Positions 1-12,000 of a stretch of DNA of 64,000 nt are shown here, in pieces (position 1 is the stretch's first letter; the number at the start of each line of letters is the position of its first letter). The translations under genes were made by a program, and so were the position numbers. Source of the DNA: Scortum barcoo (taxonomy: Eukaryota > Chordata > Actinopteri > Centrarchiformes > Terapontidae); NCBI GenBank assembly GCA_023238725.1, contig CM041546.1, positions 10,292,028 through 10,356,027 on the forward strand. Direction: 5' to 3'. A model generated the notes under the pieces. It made no database searches. It was not told the DNA's origin and saw only the letters and a list, made by a program, of their open reading frames with translations.

Positions 1-79
1 AAGGAGGGAGAACGTAGGCAGAATGAGGACCGGTTACTGTAACATTTAGCCCCTATCACTTATTATCAACTCTGCTTAC

Positions 80-3000
80 ATTCCATTGGAGTCGGTTGTG
101 GAGCCGTCTTTGCCCATGATGAGATACTCTTTTCCCAAGTCCAACTGTCCTTTGCACTGACGCCTCTGAGCAAACACTCGAACAGAATTCTTGCCCACAG
201 AGTTGTCTTCATCTGGTGGTTACATCATAGTTATTAAATTCATAATATTCTATTTATGATTTTCTTCCAAGTATAATTGCAATGGCAAGCGACTATTTAA
301 AAGCCAGTGTTATCTCATCTGCTCAATCTCTACTTACGTATTCTGAGTACCTCCTTTACATTCGTTCTGTATAGGTCAAAGTTACTCATCGTGGAAACAT
401 TCAGAACTTCAACAATGTATGCTGAAATAAAATAGGAATCAAACCTTTATTAGCAAACATTCATCTGAACCGCTCTATTGCATCATTTTAGAGTAGTGTC
501 ACTCCATGAAAGGGTGGATGTAAGCTCTTTATGGTCAAGTTAATATAAAATACTTTGAACCACAATGTCTCGTGTGCAGTACTGACCATAATCCACTGTA
601 GGGAAGAAGCAAGCATGCTGCAAACGGTCATTCTTTCTGATTTTTCGACCTCTTCCAAACTGGAATGTATGTTGTATTTTATGACAGGGCCCTGAAGACA
701 AGATGAACATATGGCAATTATTTACACAAACATGAGTGGTAAAGCTACAGTTAGTCTCTGATATGTGTCAGTATGGGTCTTAGAGTTAATGCCCTACTTT
801 CTGCACACTGGCACACATCCTCTGAACACAGTTTGGAGACCATCTTGCTCCTTTTGGGGGCGGAGTAGAACACAGTACACTTTCTGTCTGCAAGAAAAGC
901 ACAAATAGTTCATAAATTCCTGGTAAATTAAACAAAGATGTCCCCTCTACCCTGACGAGGAAATGCAGAACATATTAAATAAAAAGCTTACCTGGTTCAT
1001 AATAATCATAGAACACAGCTGGAGCAGGCTGTAGAAGGCCAATCGGTATTATCTGCTTGGCACTGAAACTAATACATTCCTCTGGTTCAAAGAGCTAGAA
1101 TGGGAGAAGAAATCTTTTAGTGCTGGACATGTGAATATTTTGTGTTTGTAAAAAGATTTCAGCCTTACCTCATTGAAGTAAATCACCACTCTTCCATAGG
1201 AGGCCTCATAATGGGAAATGTATTGTTCGGGGGGCTCTTTTAGCTATGAGGAAAGAGAAAAGAATTGAACCTTTTGATGCTATAGTATAAAAGAAGCATT
1301 TCTAAGTCTATTCCTCTCATTCATTGCTTTGTCAGTTTCTCCAATCTGTATTTAGATTTTAAATGCTTAGTTTTATAATGTCCTCAATGTAATTTAACAT
1401 GGAAACATGTGACTGTCCTGGATATTGTCATGATCCTAAAGGTTTATATCATGCTCACCCCAGTTTGAATGATCGTGTCTTTTGTTCTCTGTCAGTTTGA
1501 CATGGTGGACGGCTCTAAATACCATAATACTAGCGACTTTCTGTCACCACTGCTATGAGGACCAAGCCAGTCAGAGGTGCAAACCAGAACAGTAATGAAC
1601 CAATATCTCCACAAGTATATATACTATGACAACTTAGCCTAGAGTAAACGTTTGAAACAGCTAGCCTGGCTCTGCTCAAAGATAACAAAACCTGCCTTTA
1701 AACACTTTTAGAGATGACATATTAACATGAATCTTGTATGTTTAATCCAAACAACATATTTAGGTGTACAAACAGATTGATATTTTATAGGGAGAGTTTC
1801 ATGTCCGTCCAAGCTGTGCTTCAACTGTCAATCGCCTCAGCTTTTCCATAAAGAAAATGAAAGGGTAATAATCTGAGGTGCCCCAAAGTGTTCCTCCCAC
1901 TTTGTGCTGAAGATAACTGTGATGAAGAGGAGTTAGAGAGAGATACGAACCATGTCCAGTTCCTGTTTATTAACCTCAAATCCACTCAGAAGTGTGATGT
2001 CAGCAATGGCCATTCCCGTGAGATTGTTGTTCAGGTTATGACTATGCACAGGAAAACAGTAGAAAATATAGTCTGATTTTGTTACCTTTTCCCTATTATC
2101 CTATGAATACTTATAAAGACCAAATGTGACGTGAATCTTATTAAAAAATGAACTAACCTGACACAGACTCTGTAGGTGACAGCCTCGTCTGAACTCAAGT
2201 TGTTATCAAGATCTCTCCTGTTTCGGGTGCGAGCATCAAACCACTCAATCGCTGATCGTGGCACTCGGTCGTCCTTCTCCTCTGTGATGTAATCGTCTCC
2301 ATCATAGTAGTCATAATTTTCTATGATTGGAGCTGGGAAGAAAGAGGTTAATGTAACTGTGTAGCTTTTATCAGCACTACAAGCGGCTGTGATTTTGTTA
2401 TCAGTGAGAAGAGCTCACCAGTGTACTTCACTTTTCCCTCCACTGTGACACTGATAGACAATTGGTCACAGTTGTCCTTGGGTTTCAGTAGATGGTAAGC
2501 CTTTACAATCTGTCAAACAGATTGGTGATTTGCTGTGAGTTATGGGTCTCTTTCGGCATACACACAAGCATTAGTCAAACTTACTTTTATCTTGGTACTG
2601 CCCGTTCCTGTCAATTTTGCATTAATGTTGTTTCCTACAAGTTTCTGCGACAGAAGAAAAGACAAGTAATCGAAGAATGAGGTTAAACACTAAGTGAATC
2701 TGTAAGTGTAATACTGACAATGCTCTATAATACCTTAAGGTCTATTTCCACCCTCTCATTCTTATTTGTCAGTGCAAGCCTTATGATGTCTGTCTTTCCT
2801 GGGACTGAGAACTCTGCTATTACATTTGTTGTGGGATTGTCTGCTTTCTGAAGCTCGTACTCCGCTAAGGGCTTCCGCAAGGGCTTCCAATGCCATGATG
2901 GTATCCTGGGCAGGTAAAAACATAAATAATAACATGTTTTAACCTCTCTACTCTGATGGTTTATCTGGGGCTATGCCCAAAGACAGGAATTATGAGGTTC

Positions 3001-6000
3001 TAACAATTATTCTCAGTCTTGCATGCCATTCACCTGTGATGATCTGTAGCCTCCATAATAGTTTTCTTGGGTAATTAACCAGCAGGCTGCTTTGTCCGCC
3101 CACTTGGTTTGCTTAAGTTCCACTGCAGCTAAGAGGGCATAAGCTGTGGTCTCTATTTGTGATGGCATCTCCTGCCTCCCGATCCTGTGGGTTGGCACCA
3201 GCTGTCCAGAGATAACATCCTGTGGGTTGGCACCTGATATTTAGAGAAAAGGGCGATGAGTAAAAAATTCAAACCTGATATTTCAGGACAAAAGGCGATG
3301 ACTGTGAACTTTTTTATTCAACTTCAATTCTTTACACAAAAGCATACTGTGAACTTTTTTAGTTCAACTTTACATTTTGAACAAAACTAGTGTGGCTGCT
3401 TAAGGTTGGGCGAAGGTTGGGCGATATATAAATATATGAGATAATAAAAATTGGTAAACTTAAATTCTGCCACATATTGTTTACATCCTGATAACTAACA
3501 CTTACATAACTCTAGATGTATGAGGCAATGCATTAAATTAATTAGAGGAGCTGATTTATGGTAATAGTGAATTTATATATGGTTTTTGCATCCATGTGAT
3601 GAAATAGCTTCCTTTGTCAGGCAGTTGATTAACTGTTTTTTCTAAAAACATACATTTATTTTCTCATTTGGTTACACTTGCTGACTTAGTATCCATATAT
3701 ATCATTTTAGCTGTATTGCCCACACCTCTTTGCTTTGATTGGACTTGCCTTCAGTAGCCAGTGTTTGAAGTTTTGTCCACCTAGATGAATGATCTGTTCC
3801 CTGTGGCAGGCAAACTGCGAGGCAGTAGGCTGTAATGGCAACAGCGTAGGGATGCTGAAGCAACTCAAAGTGTGACAGGAGATATGTTGTTGATCTTGAA
3901 ATACTTGCTTCCTGGTAGAAAGTAGCAGGAATGGACTCAATTAAGTTTTTGTACCATCTTTGCATATTGCATATTGCATATTGTAATAATTGTAAACAAT
4001 AGATAATAACAGCCATGACAGTCATTCTAGCAACTCAGTGAGGCTGTTCATCACGTAACAATGTTTTGAGGTAAATGTTAGCATTTGATGCTGACATGCA
4101 GACTTTTATGACAGTCTAGCTTAAGACATTTCAAGAGAGTGACCCAAAACCACAAATGTTAACTTCATGGAGGCACTAAAGTAAAAGTCCACCCCGAAAA
4201 GCAACACCGCCAGCTTTGTCATTCTCACCGCATTAGTTCTTCCCTCGGGTTCCAGGAATTGAAGGGACCGGTGAAGTGCGAGAGTTATGAAAGCTGTCAT
4301 GGATGCGTGTTGGTCATTTCCTTTCTACATTAAAAACACAAAGTCAATATTGGTTTCAATTCACCACTATTAAGTTTGTTGCCAATTCTAATACAGTTCT
4401 AGTATGTATATGCATATTCTAATATGGATGTGGAAGAGGTTACCAGAACTCCTCGGTGTAGGACTGGCTGTGGGTCTCGGAATGACCCATCAGACTGCTG
4501 TACTGTAAGCAAGTATTGAACTGGCTGTCTTATCTCCTCTTCTGGTACAACCCTAGGCCTCCTGCCTTGCACTCCAAAAGCTGCTATCTGACGCTGTGCC
4601 ACCAATGATAGCACTTTCACTACAAGGGCAGTCACCCTGAGGACAAGAGAAGGAAGAACAAGGGAAAAGAGTGAATGGAAAATCTGTTCTGATCAGAAAT
4701 CTGATGTACTACATGAGATGTCACTACCTTATGACAAAAATAGTAAGGCAGTATAAAACATACACCCACCAGTTACTGGATGGCACTGAATACCATGGTC
4801 CATATGATCCATCAGACTTCTTATACAATGTATGAATCCTTATATAACCTGACAAAGAAAGTATTCACTTTGTTACAAACAGCAATGTTTGTGATCTATA
4901 GCAGGCGCAATGTTCATAACACAATACTAATGTGAAACAAGAAACAGAAGCCGACAGGTTGCTCTTTATTTCCAGCTGAGCACTCCCCATTTAGTCTCTA
5001 ATGACTAGAACAAATCATCCATTGTTTTATCTATTTTATTGTAATCCACTGTATTCTGCATGTAACATTATTCTGCCACAAGTGATTGCTTTCAGTTGGG
5101 TGTTCACAGTTTTGTCCGACCTGTGACCAAGAAAATATTGACAGGCATCCTTCATAGTATCTTCTCCTGAAATGTCCTTCTTCGTGCATTAAGTCTTTGT
5201 TTTAAAGCTGTTTTAATTTAGTTTTTCTATTATTTTCTTACTCCCAACAAAGCTAGCACAGTTAAAGAGCCATTGTTGGTAATGCAACATTCTGAGTAAC
5301 TGCTGTTCTCTTTACTTTTACTCTTGTGGACCTAATTTATTTAAAATGTAATTCCAGGATAGCATTATACTTTTTTTGTATTTCAGTACAAATTAAAAGG
5401 AAAATGTAATAATGCAATTTTCATCTTCACATACTCTAATGGGGAAGTATGTCCAACCAAACTTGCTGCTCAAAAGTTGTTTAGATCACCATATTTTCAT
5501 TTTCATTTTTACTAAAATAACACATGTACATTTGGAAAATTATAATGCTACTTTTTATTACATTTTCATTTTTGAATTTACTCTGTTGTTACTTTTTGCT
5601 CACATGAAAGACAGCGATATTAATTTGACACCTAGTCTATACTTTTGTGAATCAAGTTTCCTTGTTACTATACTAACTACTAACTCATTTTTACAGTACC
5701 TTTGGTCTAACTCTTGCTTATGGCATCTCATCCTTTTGGTGTAAAAACTTTCAAGGCATTCCACTGCAATAACTTATTATTTGCTTTTAAAAGTTTTTTC
5801 TTGTCAGCAAATCATATTTTTGTTGAAGTAAGTAAGGTCCTTTAAAATTATGTCAGAATTGACCCAATTGGCTCAAACTTTTTTCCTCTCTCTAGATTTG
5901 TGTGCAGAGTCTCAAAGAAAATAGCTGATGATGAAGACATTATGTAATTAACTGCTCGATATGTTCTTACCACTCTCAACTTTATCAAGAGCATCATCTC

Positions 6001-9000
6001 TGGAACCAGGAGGAAGGTCAAACCATTGTTCGCTCAGGTCAAGGTAGCGGAGGGCTGAGGCTGTAGGGGCCAGTCGTACCATTGTCTGTTCTAAACATCC
6101 TGTAGGCAATACTATCAATTTAGCGACGTTCTGAGGAGACAGAAGGTTCTTCACACGTGAACCGCCAAATCCTTCCCCTGTAAGGTAAGAACATTGAAAG
6201 GGTGAGACACTGGTATTAGATGACATTGACTTTACTGTCCATATGGAATTTGTCTTTGGCTTCTCCTAACGCACAACAAAAGTACACGCAATGCGTAAAA
6301 AACAGCACACCTCCACAAAGATGTGATGTGAACTTTATGTCCACCATACCTTCCATTGAAATGAAAATATTGCCGCTGGAGTCAGGCACTATGCCATTGG
6401 GTAAAGTTCCATCAATAGGGATAGTCTCTGAGCTCCTCCCTACCAAAATTGAAAAAAAGTGAATTGATGAAAGAAAATGTAATTGTATATAATATACTGA
6501 AGATTTAAAATAATGACATCTGTCAAGCAAGTATCATTAAGAAATACTGAAAAAACTCACCCCTAAATGTAAGCAGTTGAGTTTTTTCTACTCTCTCCGC
6601 TATTCCTTCTGTCTACAACATGAGAAAATAGAGGGCCAAATTACTGTGTGCCCCTGGTCTTTACACTGGAAAATATGCAAATGAATCTAGCATGTTGATT
6701 TAAGTTAAAGTGCGCAAATTATGCTCATCAGTTTATATTCTAATTCCTGCTCAGAATCAATTAAGGCATACAATCTTCAACACAGAGCACAAAGACCTCT
6801 ATTATAAAGTGCAGAGATAATTTATTTCTCACTCACCAACACCTTCAAGGGTTTCTCAACTGCATCTATTCCATTCTCATTCTCTATATCATAGAGACGT
6901 ATTTTGATGGGTATCGAGCCGGTTACCATGGGAACAGCAGAGAAGGAGACAAACTGGGCAGATTGTGGCCCTACAGTAATGTTGACAAAACCTGTAGTGG
7001 TGGCTGAACCAGGGGAGCAAAGCCCTTCAGTTTGTTCCATATGAACTGCCACCTATAAAAAATGTCCACAGAAAGAGAAAAACATAAAGAATTGACTTCA
7101 AAGCGGATGAACAGTGTTTTAAATGCCATCTAATATCCACATTAGTTTATATCTACCTGTAGTTCATCATAGCCGTAGTTGTAGATAACAGGTGAAATGG
7201 AAAGTTGCTCATATTTCCTTACTGAGTAAGGCAGCGGCAGAGACACAAATGTTTTCTTAAATGCTCTGACCTCAGCTGGCTTAACTACACAGAAACCTAA
7301 ATGAAACATAGAGTGAGTGAAATACACATTTTAATAGGAAGCTCAAAAGTAAGATACCCGACATGCATTTCTGAAATAGGAAGCTGTTATTACCTGTGGC
7401 TGCAGACAAAGTGACGACTTGAATCTCCCATGTGGTGATAGAATCAGGTAGAGCCAAGGAATAGCTAAGGGTTTTTCCAATTAAGATACGATGAATTAAC
7501 TTTTCGCAAAATGCAGCTTAAAGTTTACACTGAAGACTTAATGTAATGCAATTAATTAGATTCACTGTAAAGAAAATATTACATTAAAATTTCACCTTCA
7601 CTGTCCACCTCTTACCTTCCTTTGCCATTTACATCAAATTGAATGAAGTCAAAGCTTGGAGGAAAATATCGCCGTATGTACTGAGCGGCAGTGTCGAAGA
7701 AGAACTGTTCAATGTCAGCTGTTTTTGCGGCTAAAAATGAGAAAATGAGGTTTGTAATTAGACTCTGTGATAATCATGCCACAGTTATTAAAATGCTATT
7801 GGTAGGTGTGCATGTTCACGTGATGATTTCATCTCACTCCTTCCAAGTCCTTTACTGGCTTCCTCTTGTATCTTTTTTTGCCTCAGACGTTCTCCTTCAA
7901 GGCAACATTTTAAAAAGACATCCACACAATCAGAATTTGCCTCCACCAGAGAGACTCTCCTCGCTCTGTCCTGGCATGTTATTCTCATGGGGATGGGAGA
8001 AAACCCATGACCACAACACTCTTTCAGCTTTTCATTGGAGAAGTTAGCCTCTGAAAGCAAAATTAAAAAGAAAAAGAAAAGACACATTCTCATAGCATAT
8101 TCATACTAGACTTACATTAGTACAGACCAGACTTCTGATGCAAAGTGCTGTCTTACTTAAATTCATCTTTTCCTCTTCAAGGTCCACAGAACGTCTCTGT
8201 CTTGGAGACTGTGGATTACAGCCAAAACCTGGAAAAGTAGTTTAACAGCTCAACATGGCATAAGTAATCTGGATGACTGTGAAAGCAATAATTTGCTAAA
8301 AAGGTCATCACTGTATTCAAGGTTGAAGTTCTTATCTATGTCTTGTTCCCTGTAGTCTTTTTAACATAATCTAAACTAGATGAATTATCTATTTTTCCTA
8401 TTCTCACTCATAGGACCAGTGCATGGGATTTAGAGGATCTACCGGGACAGTTCGCATTTGTGTATAATCACCTGAAACTGAGAATCACTGTGTTTTCTTT
8501 GGCTTAGAATGACCACTTCAAGTCTACATAGAGAGCAAGTCCTCCTCTACACAGTCTGCAATGTTGCACCATCATGTTTCTACAGAAGCCCAGAGTGGAC
8601 AAACTAAACATTAGCTCTACAGAGGGCCTTTCGCATTTTAATGTCGCAGAGGCGGCCACCAGTAGGTTCCCCTTTATGCTTGGAAAGAGAGGGGTGAGGA
8701 GAGGGGTGTCCACTTCACTGGTAGATGCCACTAAACCCTCCACACTGGCCCTGTAACATTTTAAAGGATTTAAATGGAGTCATACTCTTTCTAAACTTTG
8801 ACTCGGACTGAGTTACAAAAGACAGGCCAGCATCTGTTAGGACGGATGCAGGGTCAGCTCCTCCACTGTACAAGCAACCACGGTCATGTGACTGCATGGA
8901 GGAAAACACCTGAAAAGCAAAGGAACAAGAGCTTAGACTCCAAACATCATCTTGGATCATGATAAATAGGTTGAATTGAGTACCTCGGTGTGTTGTAAGA

Positions 9001-12000
9001 GAAAGCATGTGTGTGTTAAAGTGTTACCTGTTTGGCTGTGAGTTTATTATCAGCATGGAGACCATAGAAGGCCTTATCCACAGCCAGCAAAGCCACTTGG
9101 GCTCTCTGACCATGTAAATCAAATTCCAGTGTAGACAGTTTTCCAGGTTGAAATGGTCCTTTTGTTTCTACCTACAATAAAAAGAGTTTTTAATACCATG
9201 ACCAAGGTTAACCCCATCAATACATTAAAATAATCTCAGCTAAAAACAGCATTATATATTTTGTGAATGATAACTGGCACACAGCCTAATAACAATCAAT
9301 GTTTGCAACTGGGAATAGTTACTTCCAAGCTAAAATAATTTCATTAACTCTTTGCATTACTCAGACCTTCCCAACCCACCTCCCAGTAACAAAACCAGCA
9401 TTATACAAGTGTCCTACTTATACTAATCTATTCAAACACAGTAAACAGAGGTTAAGTTCTGTTTGTCTACTGTATCGCTCTGCTCAGGCTGTACTCTTAT
9501 CTCTTCTGTTTACTCACCTTGACCTTTATCTCACATTCATCCCTGACATCTACCCACACCGAGTCAGCAATGATGTTACCATGCTGGTCGAAGTAGTAGC
9601 CAATCAGATGGAAGGATGGCACCATATCAGAAGTTATCACCAGGTTGTCTTTAACTGAAGTACCAATAGCGAGAGAACCGTATGTTATCAGGATCCCACG
9701 GCTTAAGACCTGTAACATATTCAATTTAAAAAATATTAGACATAAAAAACTGTGGTCTTCTCATTGAGTTACCATGATGTATTCACTTGGATATGCCTCA
9801 CCATGTAATATATGAACCCAGTTGTTGGGCTGTTGAAGGTGTTGTAAGTTACAGATAGTACCTCATCCACAGAGTACATCTTGTTCCTTATACTCAGGTA
9901 AAGGTAGCTGTTACTCTTAGATGAAGCACGTCGAACTTCTTTGGTCTCCTGAACTCCCTCTGTGGACACCTAATGGAGTCAGGATGGAAAGGGTTAAACT
10001 GAACTAAAGGAAAATCCAGAGCTTTATTGATATGATGACACCTTCAAGTTGTTGTTTGTTTAGGGATACTGACTCGGACAGTAATTGGACTTTCATTTGG
10101 AATATTAAACACAGGATACACTGCCCCCTCCTGGTCAGTGGTTACTTGGTAGGTCCCCTCTGTTGATGGTGATACAGCAACATTAACTGACACACCTGCT
10201 GCTGGGGACCCATCTGGGTGACGCACGACTGCCTATAATACCAATAAACAAAAAATGTTTTACATACAAAATACAGTCATGTACATAGCTGTGTACCCAT
10301 TTGTTAGTTTTGTGCATACCACCACATCTAGCGGATATCCAGGAAGGAAGTATGGGCGAGTTCGAGAGAGATCCAAGGTGAATCTGTGGCGGATGATGGG
10401 AAGGTGAACCTCTGCCTCTTGTACTTCACCACCTGGAGCAAAAAAAATGCAGATATCAGATGCAATAAAAAGTCTGAATAATATTCCCAGTATCTTCCTC
10501 CTCTTATTATTATAGAATTATTCGTGTAGTGATGCAGTCTGCCAGTAAACATAAAGTCTGCAGTGACAATAGGGTACTTTCTGGGATGTTTGATCTGCTA
10601 CAGCAATTAGATCTGGCATATATTATATGCAATATAGGAAATTAATTTAAACTTGATATTTATTTGATTACTCTACTACTACTACTATTATTACTACTAC
10701 TTCTACTGCTGCTGCTGCTACACTCTTCTTTATCATTTATGAACATAAAACCATTGAAATTAGCAAGACATTGTATATAATGTAAGTCAGACTGCTGTAT
10801 TTAGACACATCTTTCGTTAAATACCATTTTTAAATATCCAGAGTCATCGCAGTGCCTTGGAGGTGTATACCAAACACCAAATCTTTTACACATAAGTAGT
10901 ATTACTTCTTTTACACCGTAATGTTTTTTGTTTTTTTTTTCTTCTGGGATGTTGCTGAAACATTGGTATGCAGTGTGACAGAGTGTCCTTTACTTTGTAT
11001 GTTGGTGACAAAGACGCCCAAGTAAAGTAGTGCTCCATTTTGCTGTATTTCGGAGAGGGTCTGTTTTTGCTCATTCAGCTTTGCTACCTGGAGAGAGACT
11101 ACTGCAGCTCCTTTCTGGACCTGCAAGAAATGACATGACTTGTTGACTTTACAGTACCATTTGAGATGTTGGATCTTGAAATGAGCAGCATTGTAAATTT
11201 TAGTTTAGTTATCTTTTTTCCTCACCGAGCCAGTCAACTCCAGTCCCTTGATAAAGATAGGCTTTACTTTCTGACCGCCAGTTGTATCTTTTTCTAGCAC
11301 TCCAAATTGGCAGTGGTAAGCACCTTTAACTTCCTCACCATGTGAATACCTAAAGAAAATCATTGTAAAATTGTGACTGATGAAGTTAAAGTCTTCTAAT
11401 ATTAATGTATATTGTAAAATATATGGACTCGTGTGACTTCTTATCAATCTTATCACCGCATTAACATCTTTTATATTAATATTAGATAGAAATACAGAAG
11501 ATAATTTTAAATATGTCACTTAATAACACCACTTGTTAGAAAGGCTAACATTAGCAGAAGTTAGTGGACTAAATGTTACGCTAGTGCAAAAAGACCAATG
11601 AATAATAGGCATGCATTCATGAGATCGCAGAAAACATAACTATGCATGTGTAAGTAGCCAACATTTAGGTAAGCTAATACTAAGTGTCAGCTGTACCCTT
11701 GACAGCAAAAATAAGACAAAGGCCTCTTAAGGTAATAATTTCAGCTGTGTGTTTTTCAATTTGTGTTTTTTTGTTCTAAGTGGCCAAGACTGATTAAAGC
11801 AGCTTTCACAGGAAAACTCTGAATAAAGTAGGTGTGATGGAAAATGAATCAGCACTTACTTGGCTGAGATGGTGAAGTTAAACTCTTCATCATCCAACAA
11901 AATATAGTTCTGCTTCATTTCGATGTTCACCTCAAAACTTGGTAAAACTAGAGAGTGTAAGAGTAAAAATATCATTTTTTTCCATGGAAAAACAATATAT

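Noticed and set aside
5412..5744. 110-residue plus-strand open frame in a c4 intron
   Set aside because: AT-rich, low-complexity hydrophobic translation, opposite strand to c4, no supporting features.
7788..8093. Single 101-residue open frame read as a complete small protein
   Set aside because: It is the c4 anaphylatoxin exon (7838-8050) with intron sequence on both ends.
8504..8743. 79-residue open frame as an extra c4 exon
   Set aside because: No similarity to C4, lies inside an interspersed repeat, and exon 15 has a phase-correct donor before it.
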